64,000 bases of DNA from Asanoa siamensis (lineage in GTDB: Bacteria; Actinomycetota; Actinomycetes; Mycobacteriales; Micromonosporaceae): contig NZ_BONE01000032.1 in NCBI RefSeq assembly GCF_016862555.1, positions 27,183 through 91,182 on the forward strand, written 5' to 3'. This document shows positions 32,935 through 41,159 of this stretch, piece after piece; positions within the stretch are counted from its first letter, which is position 1; each line of letters opens with the position of its first letter. The notes under the pieces are model-generated. The model had not been told where the DNA came from. It was given only the letters and a program-made list of their open reading frames with translations, and ran no database searches. The position numbers were made by a program, and so were the translations under genes.

Positions 32935-32963
32935 GTTGTAACGGACATAGACACGGTTGTCAA
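32935..32963 (-). promoter_or_regulatory. Promoter of the GH16 glucanase
   Basis: On the minus strand TTGACA (32958-32963), 17-base spacer, TACAAC (32935-32940). The LacI-type palindrome follows directly, overlapping the expected start of transcription. Confidence 0.65.
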
Positions 32964-33351
32964 TGGATCGGCCGGCGCGGCGGCACGAGCGCGGCCGGAA
33001 CGGTGAGAAAGGACATGAAGGGCAGCACCCGGGCCAACCCGGTCGCCTGTGGATCGAGCGCCCGCCGCGCACGGCGCGCGAAGAAGACGGCGAGCAGGAC
33101 CAACAGCAGCAGGAGCGCGCCGCAGAGGGGGATGGTGGCCGTGCTCAGGCCGGCCGCGAGCGGGACGCCCCACATCTCGCCGACGGGCGGGCAGGCAGCC
33201 GGCGAGCGGGTTGGCGCCGGTCTCACGGTAGAGGCCGGTGAGTTCGGTGCCATGGCGTACGGGCCGGCGAACGGCGTCAGAAACGCGGCGAAACCGGACA
33301 GGACAGACCCGGCAGCGCCGACGGCCCGTCGAGTGGTGCGAAGGCAAGCAT
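32960..33351 (-). pseudogene. yidC: Decayed yidC/Oxa1-type membrane insertase gene
   Basis: Fragments of an actinobacterial short YidC are scattered over two frames. An intact start (MLAFAPLDG after GAGGAAACGATC) loses frame by an apparent 1-base deletion; the other frame then reads VGAAGSVLSGFAAFLTPFAG. After a missing block the first shifted frame shows LTGLYRETGANPLAGCLPA, the YidC LYrxxgxNPlaGCLP motif. A second deletion leads to GEMWGVPLAAGLSTA, a hydrophobic helix and ARVLPFMSFLTVPAALVPP, the family C-terminus, cut short. No single frame can give a working insertase. The neighbouring DUF6412 gene is the partner often seen next to this yidC. Confidence 0.75.
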
Positions 33352-33391
33352 GATCGTTTCCTCGACTGATCGGGATGCCCACCGCGCGCCG

Positions 33392-33459
33392 CTTTGCTCT
33401 GCACCCATCTACGCACCGCAGGTCAGACGGGGTGGTGCGCAGATGGGTGCAGAGCAAAG
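33392..33459. repeat. 68-bp inverted-repeat element, copy 1
   Basis: The arms CTTTGCTCTGCACCCATCTA (33392-33411, continuing CGCACC) and their complement ending at 33459 form a 26-bp stem with one mismatch, around a 16-base loop. It is matched by copy 2 at 36903-36970 with 8 differences and no gaps. It lies 45 bp after the DUF6412 stop and could terminate that transcript. Confidence 0.85.
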
Positions 33460-33503
33460 CCTGGCGAACAGACCCGCGCGGGCGGGCGGGGAAAGGTGAC
33501 GAA

Positions 33504-33782
33504 TCAGGCGAGGTGAAGCGAGGGCGCGCGCGGGCGGGGACGACCGGCCCCGTCCGGGTCGACGGCGCGCGGGACGCCGCGTCGTTGCGCGCGAGCCCGC
33601 AGCGTGGCGCTGCTCGCGGCGACGCCGGCGGTGTGGCGGCGGCCGACGACGACGCCGCCGAGGGCGGCCGCGACCAGCAGGGCGGCAAAGGCGGCCAGCA
33701 CGGTCAGCGGCGAGATCGGGCCGTCAGCGTCGGCCAGGGCGAAGAGCAATGCCCCGGCAAGCGTGGAAACGACCAGCCGCAC
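33504..33782 (-). CDS. DUF6412-like small membrane protein
   Basis: A 92-residue protein. Two hydrophobic segments (VVSTLAGALLFAL and LTVLAAFAALLVAAALGGVVVG) are followed by a basic tail ending in RARAQRRGVPRAVDPDGAGRPRPRAPS. The tail DPDxxGRPRPRAPG is characteristic of actinobacterial DUF6412 proteins encoded next to a short yidC. GTG start at 33782. Its function is unknown; its yidC partner downstream is a pseudogene here. Confidence 0.65.
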   Translation of the reverse strand: MRLVVSTLAGALLFALADADGPISPLTVLAAFAALLVAAALGGVVVGRRHTAGVAASSATLRARAQRRGVPRAVDPDGAGRPRPRAPSLHLA

Positions 33783-33865
33783 GCCGCCCAGTCAACCACC
33801 CGGCGGCAAGGGCCAACGCGCCGCTCGGGCCGCCGATGGCGGGTTTCGCGGTGTCGCTCGTCCGG

Positions 33866-34657
33866 TCAGGTGGTCTGCTCGCGGACCAACGTCAACAGCG
33901 TCTCGTGGGTCCGCGCGTCGGCCGCGACGATCAAGCCGCCGATGCCCGTGTGCAGCGGCTGGCCGTGCACGCCCGTCACCACGCAGCCCGCCGCCCGGCA
34001 GAGGGCCAGGCCCGCCGCGAAGTGGACGCTGTCGCGCAGGTCCCCGTCGGTGACGTAGGCCGCCCGGCGGCCCGCCGCCACCCAGGCCACCGCCAGCGTT
34101 GTGGAGAGGACCCGCGGGCCGAACTCCGCCTGGAAGCCCGGGGACGCCAGCAGTGCGGTCGCCGTGAAGACGGCCGCGTTCGGGAACGGTGGGTCCAGGT
34201 TGAGGTCGACCAACCGGGACGCCGCCGTCGGTGTCAATCGTGTGTCCGCGCCGTCGTGGCGGAGCCAGGCGTCGCGGCCGTCCGTCCAGAACACCTCGCC
34301 CGCCAGCGGGTCCGCGGCCGCCGCCGCCAACGGGCCGGCCGGTGCGCGCAGCGCCACGTTGACCGCCACCAGCGGTGACCGCACCGCGAAGTTCAGGGTG
34401 CCGCAGAGCGGGTCCACCAGCCACTCACGGTCACTGGCCGGGCCGCTGCGGCCGCCCTCCTCGCCCACGAACGCGTCGGCCGGGCGGTGCGTGCGGATCA
34501 CCTCGCGGATCGCGCGTTCCGACTCCAGGTCGGCCGTCGTCGCGAAGTCGCGTGGTGACTTCGCGAACTGGTCCACCGCCGTCCCGTAGTAGCGGCGGAC
34601 CACCGCCGCACCCGCCTCGGCCGCCGCTACCGCCACCTCGGCGTCGGTCAAGATCAT
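33866..34657 (-). CDS. Inositol monophosphatase-family protein with altered metal site
   Basis: A 263-residue protein of the IMPase/3'(2'),5'-bisphosphatase fold. GEEGG (65-69) and WLVDPLCGTLNF (79-90) mark the family, but DPxDGT has become DP-L-C85-GT. The C-terminal W-D-x-A-A-G has become V-H212-F-A-A-G. Two Mg-binding aspartates are thus replaced by Cys and His. Classical phosphatase activity is doubtful; it may use another metal or have a non-enzymatic role. ATG 34657 is preceded by TACGCT-N6, a leaderless layout. It is 16 bp from the dedA stop. Confidence 0.85.
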   Translation of the reverse strand: MILTDAEVAVAAAEAGAAVVRRYYGTAVDQFAKSPRDFATTADLESERAIREVIRTHRPADAFVGEEGGRSGPASDREWLVDPLCGTLNFAVRSPLVAVNVALRAPAGPLAAAAADPLAGEVFWTDGRDAWLRHDGADTRLTPTAASRLVDLNLDPPFPNAAVFTATALLASPGFQAEFGPRVLSTTLAVAWVAAGRRAAYVTDGDLRDSVHFAAGLALCRAAGCVVTGVHGQPLHTGIGGLIVAADARTHETLLTLVREQTT

Positions 34658-34663
34658 GGAGCA

Positions 34664-34669
34664 AGCGTA
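34664..34669 (-). promoter_or_regulatory. Leaderless -10 box TACGCT for the IMPase-like gene
   Basis: TACGCT on the minus strand lies 6 bases before the ATG at 34657 and within the tail of dedA; no Shine-Dalgarno is seen. Confidence 0.45.
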
Positions 34670-34673
34670 CGAG

Positions 34674-35330
34674 TCAGCGGTGCATGGCGTGTGCCCGCCG
34701 GCGCTTGCGGATCTTCTTGCGCACCCACAGCCCGATCGCGACCGCGATGAGCGCGTAGAGCCCGTAGTCGAGCCAGGACGAGTACTGGTCGATCTTCTGC
34801 CACTGCGAGCCCGCCGCGTAGCCGAGGCCGACGAACAGCGAGTTCCAGATGCCGCTGCCGATCGTCGTGAACAGCACGAAGCGCCCGACCGGCATCTCGT
34901 TGGCGCCGGCCGGGATGGACACCAGGCTGCGGACGATCGGCACGCACCGCCCGAACAGGACGGAAACGTCGGCGTGCCGCTCGAACCACTTGTCGGCCTT
35001 CTCCAGGTCGTCGGTGTCGACCAGCGGCAGGCGGTCGAGCCAGCGCTTGAGCCGGTCCTCGCCCAGCCCCCGGCCCAGCCAGTACAACACCAGCGCGCCG
35101 ACCACCGAGCCGACGGTCGCCGCGAGGATCACCAGGGGCAGGCTCATCCGGCCCTGGTTGGCCAGGAACCCGCCCAGCGTCAGCACGATCTCGCTGGGGA
35201 TGGGCGGGACGAGGTTCTCCAGGGCGACCAGCAGGCCGACACCGACGGTGCCCAGGGAGTCGATCACCCCGGCCACCCATCCGGTCAGCCCACCAAGATC
35301 GCGGGGATCGCCTTCCGCCGCCAGCGCCAT
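34674..35330 (-). CDS. DedA family membrane protein
   Basis: A 218-residue protein with the VTT/SNARE-associated domain. The re-entrant motif is ENLVPPIPSEIVLTLGGFLA, then GALVLYWLGRGLG and the second conserved motif FGRCVPIVRSLVSIPAGANEM, followed by GSGIWNSLFVGLGYAAG. DedA proteins are undecaprenyl-phosphate or phospholipid flippases/transporters in the inner membrane. The basic C-terminal tail (RKKIRKRRR) is cytoplasmic. It is upstream of the IMPase-like gene, 16 bp apart. Confidence 0.93.
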   Translation of the reverse strand: MALAAEGDPRDLGGLTGWVAGVIDSLGTVGVGLLVALENLVPPIPSEIVLTLGGFLANQGRMSLPLVILAATVGSVVGALVLYWLGRGLGEDRLKRWLDRLPLVDTDDLEKADKWFERHADVSVLFGRCVPIVRSLVSIPAGANEMPVGRFVLFTTIGSGIWNSLFVGLGYAAGSQWQKIDQYSSWLDYGLYALIAVAIGLWVRKKIRKRRRAHAMHR

Positions 35331-35398
35331 GCCTCAGAACTCCTCAGGTCGGGGGGTTTGGGAATTCCTACCCGAGAAACCTGGACACATGCTGATGA

Positions 35399-36835
35399 TC
35401 AGCCGCCGGCCGGCGTGATGTTGTTGTTCGAGCGGAACATGTTGGTCGGGTCGTACTTCGCCTTGATCTCGGCGAGCCGGGCCAGGTTGGCCCCGAACGC
35501 GCTGTCCACGGCCACCGACGGCGGCTCGTCGGAGCGCCCGGTGAAGTTGAGATAGACCCCGTCGTCGCCGTAGGCCGCCGACTCGCGGAACGTCTCGCGT
35601 ACCCACGCGATGTTGGCGTCGTTGTCCCGCGCGTCGGTCCAGTTGCCGTCGATCGAGAGCAGGAACGGCGACGAACGCTGGGCGAACGCGGTCGCGTCCG
35701 GCGGCACGGCGGCGATCGCCCCGCCCATGCTGAACACGTTGACCAGCGTGACCGGACTCGGCCGGGACTTCGCCCGCGCGGCCACGAACTCGATCGCCTC
35801 GTCGCTGAGCGAGGAGAGATACCGCGATTTCCAGTACGCCTGCAGCGTGTTCCGCGGGAAGAACGCGTCGAAACCGGACTGCACCTCCACGTACGGCGTC
35901 GGCGCCGACATGTCCATCAGCGGCGTGCCGAGTTCGCGCAGCGGCCGGAGGATGTCCATGCCCGCCGCCGCGTCACCCGAGTAGACGCCGCCGACCAGCG
36001 CGCACGCCCGGTTGTGCAGCACCGGGGGCAGTGTCGGGTCGGGCGGCATCGTGACCGTGAGGAAGGTGGCGGTCACCTCGTCGGGCGCGACCGCGACGTA
36101 GTTGCGCCAGCCGCGCAGCACCTGCGCCGCCTCCTCGACGGGATAGAACACCCCGGTGAACGCCACCGTCGGCCCGACCTCCTCGAGCGCGAACGTGAAC
36201 CAGGTGACCACCCCGAAGTTGCCCCCGCCGCCGCGCAGCGCCCAGAGCAGATCCGTGTTCTCGGCCTCCGACGCGACCGTCACCTGCCCGTCCGCGCCGA
36301 TCACCTCGGCGGCGACGAGATGGTCGCAGGACAGCCCGTACTTCCGGCGCAGCCAGCCGTAGCCGCCGCCGAGCGTGAGGCCGGCGACGCCGGTGTCGGA
36401 GACGACGCCACCGGGCGCGGCCAGCCCGAACGCCTGGGTCTCGCGGTCGACGTCGGCCCAGACCGCGCCGCCCTGCACCCGGGCCAGTTTGGCCGCGGGG
36501 TCGACGTGCACGGCGTGCATCGGCGCCAGGTCGATCAGCATGCAACTGTCCGACGCGGACAGTCCCGCGATCGAGTGCCCGCCGCCGCGCACCGACAGCG
36601 CCAGCCCGTGCTCCCGCGCGAAGCCGACGGCGTCGAGCACGTCGGCGGTGCCGGAGCAGCTCACGACCAGCGCCGGGTCGCCGGGGTGCATGGCGTTGAA
36701 CACCTCGCGGACCTCACCGAAACCGGCGTCTTCGGGCGCCAGCACCGGGCAGGACACCCGCCCCCGCAACTCGTCGATGATCTCGTCGGACAGGTTGGTC
36801 AGACCGCCCTGGACGGTCGTCGCGCTGATCGACAT
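35399..36835 (-). CDS. FAD-linked oxidase with BBE domain (bicovalent flavoprotein)
   Basis: A 478-residue oxidoreductase. The FAD-binding PCMH domain has SVRGGGHSIAG with H87, the 8-alpha-histidyl attachment site, and YGLSCDHL with Cys about 170, the 6-S-cysteinyl site. Both covalent bonds to FAD are therefore expected. The C-terminal BBE motif (VYLNFTGR and YDPTNMFRSNNNI) completes the berberine-bridge type. Such enzymes oxidise sugars, oligosaccharides or secondary metabolites with O2. No signal peptide is seen. The substrate is unknown and no biosynthetic cluster is adjacent. Confidence 0.93.
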   Translation of the reverse strand: MSISATTVQGGLTNLSDEIIDELRGRVSCPVLAPEDAGFGEVREVFNAMHPGDPALVVSCSGTADVLDAVGFAREHGLALSVRGGGHSIAGLSASDSCMLIDLAPMHAVHVDPAAKLARVQGGAVWADVDRETQAFGLAAPGGVVSDTGVAGLTLGGGYGWLRRKYGLSCDHLVAAEVIGADGQVTVASEAENTDLLWALRGGGGNFGVVTWFTFALEEVGPTVAFTGVFYPVEEAAQVLRGWRNYVAVAPDEVTATFLTVTMPPDPTLPPVLHNRACALVGGVYSGDAAAGMDILRPLRELGTPLMDMSAPTPYVEVQSGFDAFFPRNTLQAYWKSRYLSSLSDEAIEFVAARAKSRPSPVTLVNVFSMGGAIAAVPPDATAFAQRSSPFLLSIDGNWTDARDNDANIAWVRETFRESAAYGDDGVYLNFTGRSDEPPSVAVDSAFGANLARLAEIKAKYDPTNMFRSNNNITPAGG

Positions 36836-36902
36836 CGCGGCTCACCCCCGAACGCGAATATTTTACGCATAACGCCCGGGCTCCGGGGCAGGGTTCGCGG
36901 CA

Positions 36903-36970
36903 CTTTGCTCTGCACCCATATACGCACCGCAGGTCAGGACCGGTGGTGCGTATCTGGGTGCAGAGCAAAG
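36903..36970. repeat. 68-bp inverted-repeat element, copy 2
   Basis: The same element as 33392-33459. Left arm CTTTGCTCTGCACCCATATA (36903-36922, continuing CGCACC), right arm ending at 36970, one mismatch in the 26-bp stem. At stem position 18 copy 1 has C:G and copy 2 has A:T, a compensatory change. It ends 2 bp from the DUF998 stop, so it can act as the terminator of the lysX-DUF998 transcript. Confidence 0.85.
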
Positions 36971-36972
36971 CC

Positions 36973-37674
36973 TCAAGCGGAGCGCCGCGGGGGCTGGAGG
37001 CTACGGAAAGCCGCATAGACCAACCAAGCGGCCAGATTCGCCAGCTCCGCCCGTTGCCAGAGACCCTCGTGGCGCCCCTCGCGGATCAGCTCCACCAGCA
37101 ACCCGGCGTTGACCACGACGCTGCCGACGCTCAGCCCGGCCGTCCAGGTGCGGTCCGCGCTGCCGGGGCGGGCCGACAGCCAGAACGACACGATCGACGC
37201 GATCCCGCCCAGCGCCGCGAACACCGAGGTCAACGTGTGCGGGTCCAGGGCCACGTCGACCAGGTCGCCGGACAGCTCGGGGCACCCGGGGTCGATCGAG
37301 GGAGCACACGACAGCGCCGTCAGGCTGGCGTCGAAGATCGTGGCCACCGCGAACACGCCCGCACCCAGCCACGCCGCGCGCTCCGCCCGGCCCAACCGGT
37401 GCCAGCGCGACCGCCGCGACCGCCGGCCGCTCAACAACCGTCGCGACCCCCGGCCGCTCAACAACATCCGGCCCGATCCGAGCAGGGCCAGCGACCCCGC
37501 CGCCAGGTCCGCGGCCCGGAACAGGTGGTGATAGGGCTGGTCCGTCGCCGCCAGGTCGCTGGCCAGCCCGTGGGCGAGGCCGAGCCGCGGGTTGAGCCAC
37601 GGCCCGAGCAGCCAGGAGCTGTAGAGCACGGCCGACGCGCCGAACGCGACCGCGGGCCAGCGAGGCGGTCTCAC
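36973..37674 (-). CDS. DUF998 family membrane protein
   Basis: A 233-residue protein with about six predicted membrane helices. The start PPRWPAVAFGASAVLYSSWLLGP, the FRAADLAAGSLALLGSG helix and the late TWTAGLSVGSVVVNAGLLVE helix fit DUF998. A 9-residue cytoplasmic repeat LLSGR(G/R)SRR occurs twice in tandem (27-bp unit at 37415-37438 and 37442-37465). GTG 37674 overlaps the lysX stop by 4 bp (GTGA), so it is translationally coupled to lysX and may assist its membrane function. Confidence 0.75.
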   Translation of the reverse strand: MRPPRWPAVAFGASAVLYSSWLLGPWLNPRLGLAHGLASDLAATDQPYHHLFRAADLAAGSLALLGSGRMLLSGRGSRRLLSGRRSRRSRWHRLGRAERAAWLGAGVFAVATIFDASLTALSCAPSIDPGCPELSGDLVDVALDPHTLTSVFAALGGIASIVSFWLSARPGSADRTWTAGLSVGSVVVNAGLLVELIREGRHEGLWQRAELANLAAWLVYAAFRSLQPPRRSA

Positions 37675-40600
37675 GAAGCCGCGCGGACCAGCGGGAACGG
37701 CAGGGTCTCGCGGATCGAGCGGCCGGTCAGCAGCATCACGACGCGGTCGACGCCGATCCCGAGGCCACCGGTCGGCGGCATCGCGTACTCCAAGGCCGAC
37801 AGGAAGTCCTCGTCCAGCTCCATCGCCTCCGGGTCGCCGCCCGCGGCCAGCAGCGACTGCTCCGTGAGCCGGCGCCGCTGCTCGACCGGGTCGATCAACT
37901 CCGAGTACGCCGTGCCCAGCTCGAAGCCGAAGCCGACAAGGTCCCACCGCTCGGCCAGCCGCCCGTCGTGCCGGTGCTGCCGGGTCAGCGGCGACACCTC
38001 GGTCGGGAAGTCCTTGTAGAACGTCGGCAGATCGGTCTTCGACTCGACCAGGTGCTCGTAGAGCTCCAGCAGCACGGCGCCGCGGTTCCACTTCGGGTCG
38101 TACGCGATCTCCGCCTTGTCGCAGTAGCGGCGCAGCGTGGCGACGTCGGTGTCGGCGTCGACGACCTCGCCCAGCGCGGTCGACACCGCCTCGTTGACCG
38201 TGCGCACCGGCCAGTCGCCGGAGATGTCGACCTCCTCGTCGGTGCCCGGCCGCCGCGCCACCGCCCGCCCGTACGCCGCGATCGCCGCCTCCTGGATCAG
38301 CTCCCGGGTCAGCCGCAGCATCGTGTCGTAGTCGGCGTAGGCCTGGTAGGCCTCCAGCACCGTGAACTCCGGGTTGTGGCTGTAGTCCGCGCCCTCGTTC
38401 CGGAAGGTCCGGCCCAGCTCGAAGACCCGCTCGACACCACCGACGGCGAGCCGCTTGAGATACAGCTCAGGGGCGATGCGCAGATACAGCTTCAGGTCGT
38501 ACGCGTTGATGTGGGTGGTGAACGGCTTGGCGTTCGCGCCGCCGTGGATCCGTTGCAGGATCGGCGTCTCGACCTCGAGGTAGCGCCGCCCGACCAGCGA
38601 CTCGCGCAGCGCGAAGATGGCGTTGCTCCGCGCCCGCAGCAGGTCCCGCGCGCGCCGGTTCGTCACCAGGTCGAGATAGCGCTGCCGGACCCGGGCCTCC
38701 GGGTCGGCCAGGCCGCGGTGCTTGTCCGGCAGCGGCCGCAGGCACTTCGCGTTGAGCTGCCACGACGTCGCGGCGACGGTCAGCTCCCCGCTGCGGGTGG
38801 TGACCACCTCGCCCGTCACGCCGAGGTGGTCGCCGATGTCGATCGTGTCGCCGAACTCGTCCACCGCGGTGCGGCCGCTGAGCATGACCTGCAGATCGCC
38901 GCTCCAGTCGCGGATCGTCGCGAACAGGACGCCGCCGTGGTCGCGCATCAGCATGACGCGCCCGGTCACGGCGACGGTGTCGCCGCTGCGTTTGTCCGGC
39001 GCCAGATCCCGGTGCGCGGCCGCCACCTCGGCGCAGGTGTCGGTCCGCGGATAGTTCACGGGGTACGGGTCGACCCCGCCTGCGATCAGCCGCGCCCGCT
39101 TGGCCAGCCGCACCCGCATCTGCTCGGGCGCCTTGTGGTCGATCGAGCCGGGCGGCGGCGGTGCCTCGGCGGCGTCGATCTCCTCGGCCTCCCGGGCCCG
39201 CTCGCCCGCGTCCGGCGGGAGCACGTCGAGCTGCGAGCCCGGGGTGCCCGGCAGCGCCAGGAAGCCCTCGGCGATCGCCGACGAGACACCGACCCGGACG
39301 AGCTCGCGCCGCTCGCCGAAGCAGAGGAAGCGCGGCTGCCAGACGGGGTGGTACTTCGCGTTGGACCGGTACAGCGACTCGAGCTGCCACCAGCGGGAGA
39401 AGAAGAGCAGCAGCTTGCGCCAGAGCCGCAGGATCGGGCCGGCGCCGATCCGGGCGCCCTCCTCGAAGACCGCGCGGAACACCGCGAAGTTCAGCGAGAC
39501 CTGGTCGACGCCGAGCCGGGGCGCGTTCTCCATCAGCGCGGCGACCATGAACTCCATCGCGCCGTTCTCGGCGTCGTGCGCGCGGCGCATCAGGTCCAGC
39601 GAGAGGCCGTGCGTACCCCAGGGGCTGAACGAGATCATCGCCTTGACCTTGTTCTGCTTGTCGATCGCCTCGACGAGCACGCAGCGGGCGTCGGCCGGGT
39701 CGCCCAGCCGGCCCAGCGCCATCGAGAAGCCGCGCTCGCTCTCGGTGTCGCGCCAGGCGGTGGCCAGCGCGGAGAGCTCCTTCATCTCCTCCTCGGGGAT
39801 GTCGGAGTGCCGGCGGACGGTGGCGGTGTAGCCGGCGCGCTCGACCCGGTTCACCGCCTGCCGGACCGGGCGCATCTCGCGGCCGTCCAGCGTGAACTCG
39901 CGGGTCAGCAGGATCGCCTCGTCGCCGAGGTGGATGACCTTGAGACCCGTCCGGGCGTACGCGATGGCGCCCTCCTCGCTGGCCCCCATCACCGCCGGCG
40001 TCCAGGCGTAGTAGCGCGCCTGGGCCAGCCACGCGTCGATCGCCGGACCCCACGCCTCCGGGTCGCCGACCGGGTCGCCGCTGGCCAGGCTCACCCCGTT
40101 GACCACGCGGTACGTGACGGCGGACTTGCCGGTCGGCGAGAAGATCGCCGACTTGTCCCGCCGGGTGGCGAAGTAGCCGAGCGAGTCGCGGTCGCCGTAC
40201 TTGGCCAGCAGCGTGCGGATCTGCCGCTCGTCGCCCGCGCCCAGCTCGGCGTTGCGGCGCTGCGAGCGCAGCAGCGTGGCCAGGGCCGCGAACACCGCCG
40301 CCGCGCCGAACAGGCCGAGGATGAAGCTGACCCAGCCCGGCGCCTGGCCGACCCGGGTGATGTCGAAGCTGAAACCGCCGCCGAGCACCCGTTCCGTCGC
40401 GTACGCGGCCTGGTTGCCGGTCCCCTCCAGGCTGCCGGGGAAGGCGGCGACCAGGCTGAGCCCCAGCCCGACGCCCACGGCCAACGTGCCGATGAAGACG
40501 ATCAGCGCCCGGCGCACGCTGCCCTTGGCCACGTGGGCGTAGAACTCCCCGCGGAACACGATCAGCGCGGCCAGCGCCACGACCGAGATAGCCAGGCCAC

Positions 40601-41033
40601 CCCAGAGCAGCGCCAGCTCGCCTGTCGAGTCGAAGAGCCGGTTGCCGGCGTCGTCGAGAAGCTCGGCGTCGGGCACCGCGGACAGCACGATCGCCAGCAC
40701 GGTGGTGACCAGCACGCTCAGGCTGAAGTAGACGGTCAGCAGCCACCAGGCGACCCGCTTGCGGCGCAGCGTCGCGGTCGCGAGCACGGCCAGGAAGACG
40801 GCGTACGCGATGTTGGCCGGCGCCGGGATGATCAGCGCGTCGATGGTCTCCCGGACGGGCTGCACGCCCGTGTCGAAGATGTGCCCGATCGCGGCGATGA
40901 AGGACACGATCGCGACGAACCACATGACCAGGCCGAAGATCCGGGGTACGTACCGGCCCCAGCGCAGGGCACGTGGGCGGGCTATCGGACGCGCCGCGGC
41001 GGTCTCGGCGACCTCATCGACTGTCGTGGTCAC
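37671..41033 (-). CDS. lysX: Bifunctional lysylphosphatidylglycerol synthase / lysyl-tRNA synthetase LysX
   Basis: A 1120-residue fusion like mycobacterial LysX. About seven membrane helices (residues about 25-265) are followed by the MprF-type LPG synthase domain (about 270-600: LASGDPVGDPEAW, YYAWTPAVMG, MEFMVAALMENAP). A class II lysyl-tRNA synthetase follows (about 640-1120), with the OB fold and motifs FRNEGADYSHNPEFTVLEAY and GLGIGVDRVVMLLT. The two parts charge tRNA-Lys and transfer Lys to phosphatidylglycerol, lowering envelope charge and raising resistance to cationic peptides. GTG 41033 follows GGGAGG. Confidence 0.95.
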   Translation of the reverse strand: MTTTVDEVAETAAARPIARPRALRWGRYVPRIFGLVMWFVAIVSFIAAIGHIFDTGVQPVRETIDALIIPAPANIAYAVFLAVLATATLRRKRVAWWLLTVYFSLSVLVTTVLAIVLSAVPDAELLDDAGNRLFDSTGELALLWGGLAISVVALAALIVFRGEFYAHVAKGSVRRALIVFIGTLAVGVGLGLSLVAAFPGSLEGTGNQAAYATERVLGGGFSFDITRVGQAPGWVSFILGLFGAAAVFAALATLLRSQRRNAELGAGDERQIRTLLAKYGDRDSLGYFATRRDKSAIFSPTGKSAVTYRVVNGVSLASGDPVGDPEAWGPAIDAWLAQARYYAWTPAVMGASEEGAIAYARTGLKVIHLGDEAILLTREFTLDGREMRPVRQAVNRVERAGYTATVRRHSDIPEEEMKELSALATAWRDTESERGFSMALGRLGDPADARCVLVEAIDKQNKVKAMISFSPWGTHGLSLDLMRRAHDAENGAMEFMVAALMENAPRLGVDQVSLNFAVFRAVFEEGARIGAGPILRLWRKLLLFFSRWWQLESLYRSNAKYHPVWQPRFLCFGERRELVRVGVSSAIAEGFLALPGTPGSQLDVLPPDAGERAREAEEIDAAEAPPPPGSIDHKAPEQMRVRLAKRARLIAGGVDPYPVNYPRTDTCAEVAAAHRDLAPDKRSGDTVAVTGRVMLMRDHGGVLFATIRDWSGDLQVMLSGRTAVDEFGDTIDIGDHLGVTGEVVTTRSGELTVAATSWQLNAKCLRPLPDKHRGLADPEARVRQRYLDLVTNRRARDLLRARSNAIFALRESLVGRRYLEVETPILQRIHGGANAKPFTTHINAYDLKLYLRIAPELYLKRLAVGGVERVFELGRTFRNEGADYSHNPEFTVLEAYQAYADYDTMLRLTRELIQEAAIAAYGRAVARRPGTDEEVDISGDWPVRTVNEAVSTALGEVVDADTDVATLRRYCDKAEIAYDPKWNRGAVLLELYEHLVESKTDLPTFYKDFPTEVSPLTRQHRHDGRLAERWDLVGFGFELGTAYSELIDPVEQRRRLTEQSLLAAGGDPEAMELDEDFLSALEYAMPPTGGLGIGVDRVVMLLTGRSIRETLPFPLVRAAS

Positions 41034-41106
41034 TGGGCGACCCTCCCGTTGCCTCAACCGAGCCGCGGGATAGCGGCGGATCCCAACTTCGACCATAGGC
41101 AGCTAC

Positions 41107-41121
41107 CTAGAATGATTCTCG
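41107..41121. promoter_or_regulatory. Palindrome AGAAT-G-ATTCT overlapping a TAGAAT box
   Basis: CTAGAATGATTCTCG has 5-bp perfect arms around one base and includes TAGAAT, a good -10. The core AATGATT resembles Fur/Zur-family boxes of actinobacteria (7-1-7 type), but the outer bases do not match. It lies in the 126-bp divergent region between lysX and the histidine-rich membrane protein. Confidence 0.35.
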
Positions 41122-41159
41122 TAAAACGGACTTAATGCCGGCAGGGGGTGGGCGCGCCG

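Noticed and set aside
36836..36902. AT-rich TAAAAT box upstream of the FAD oxidase as a promoter
   Set aside because: A -10-like TAAAAT exists at 36860-36865, but no -35 at a sensible spacing and no leaderless spacing; too weak to list.
37968..41135. A 1055-codon open frame on the plus strand opposite lysX
   Set aside because: No family motifs and GC-skewed composition; a by-product of lysX codon bias.
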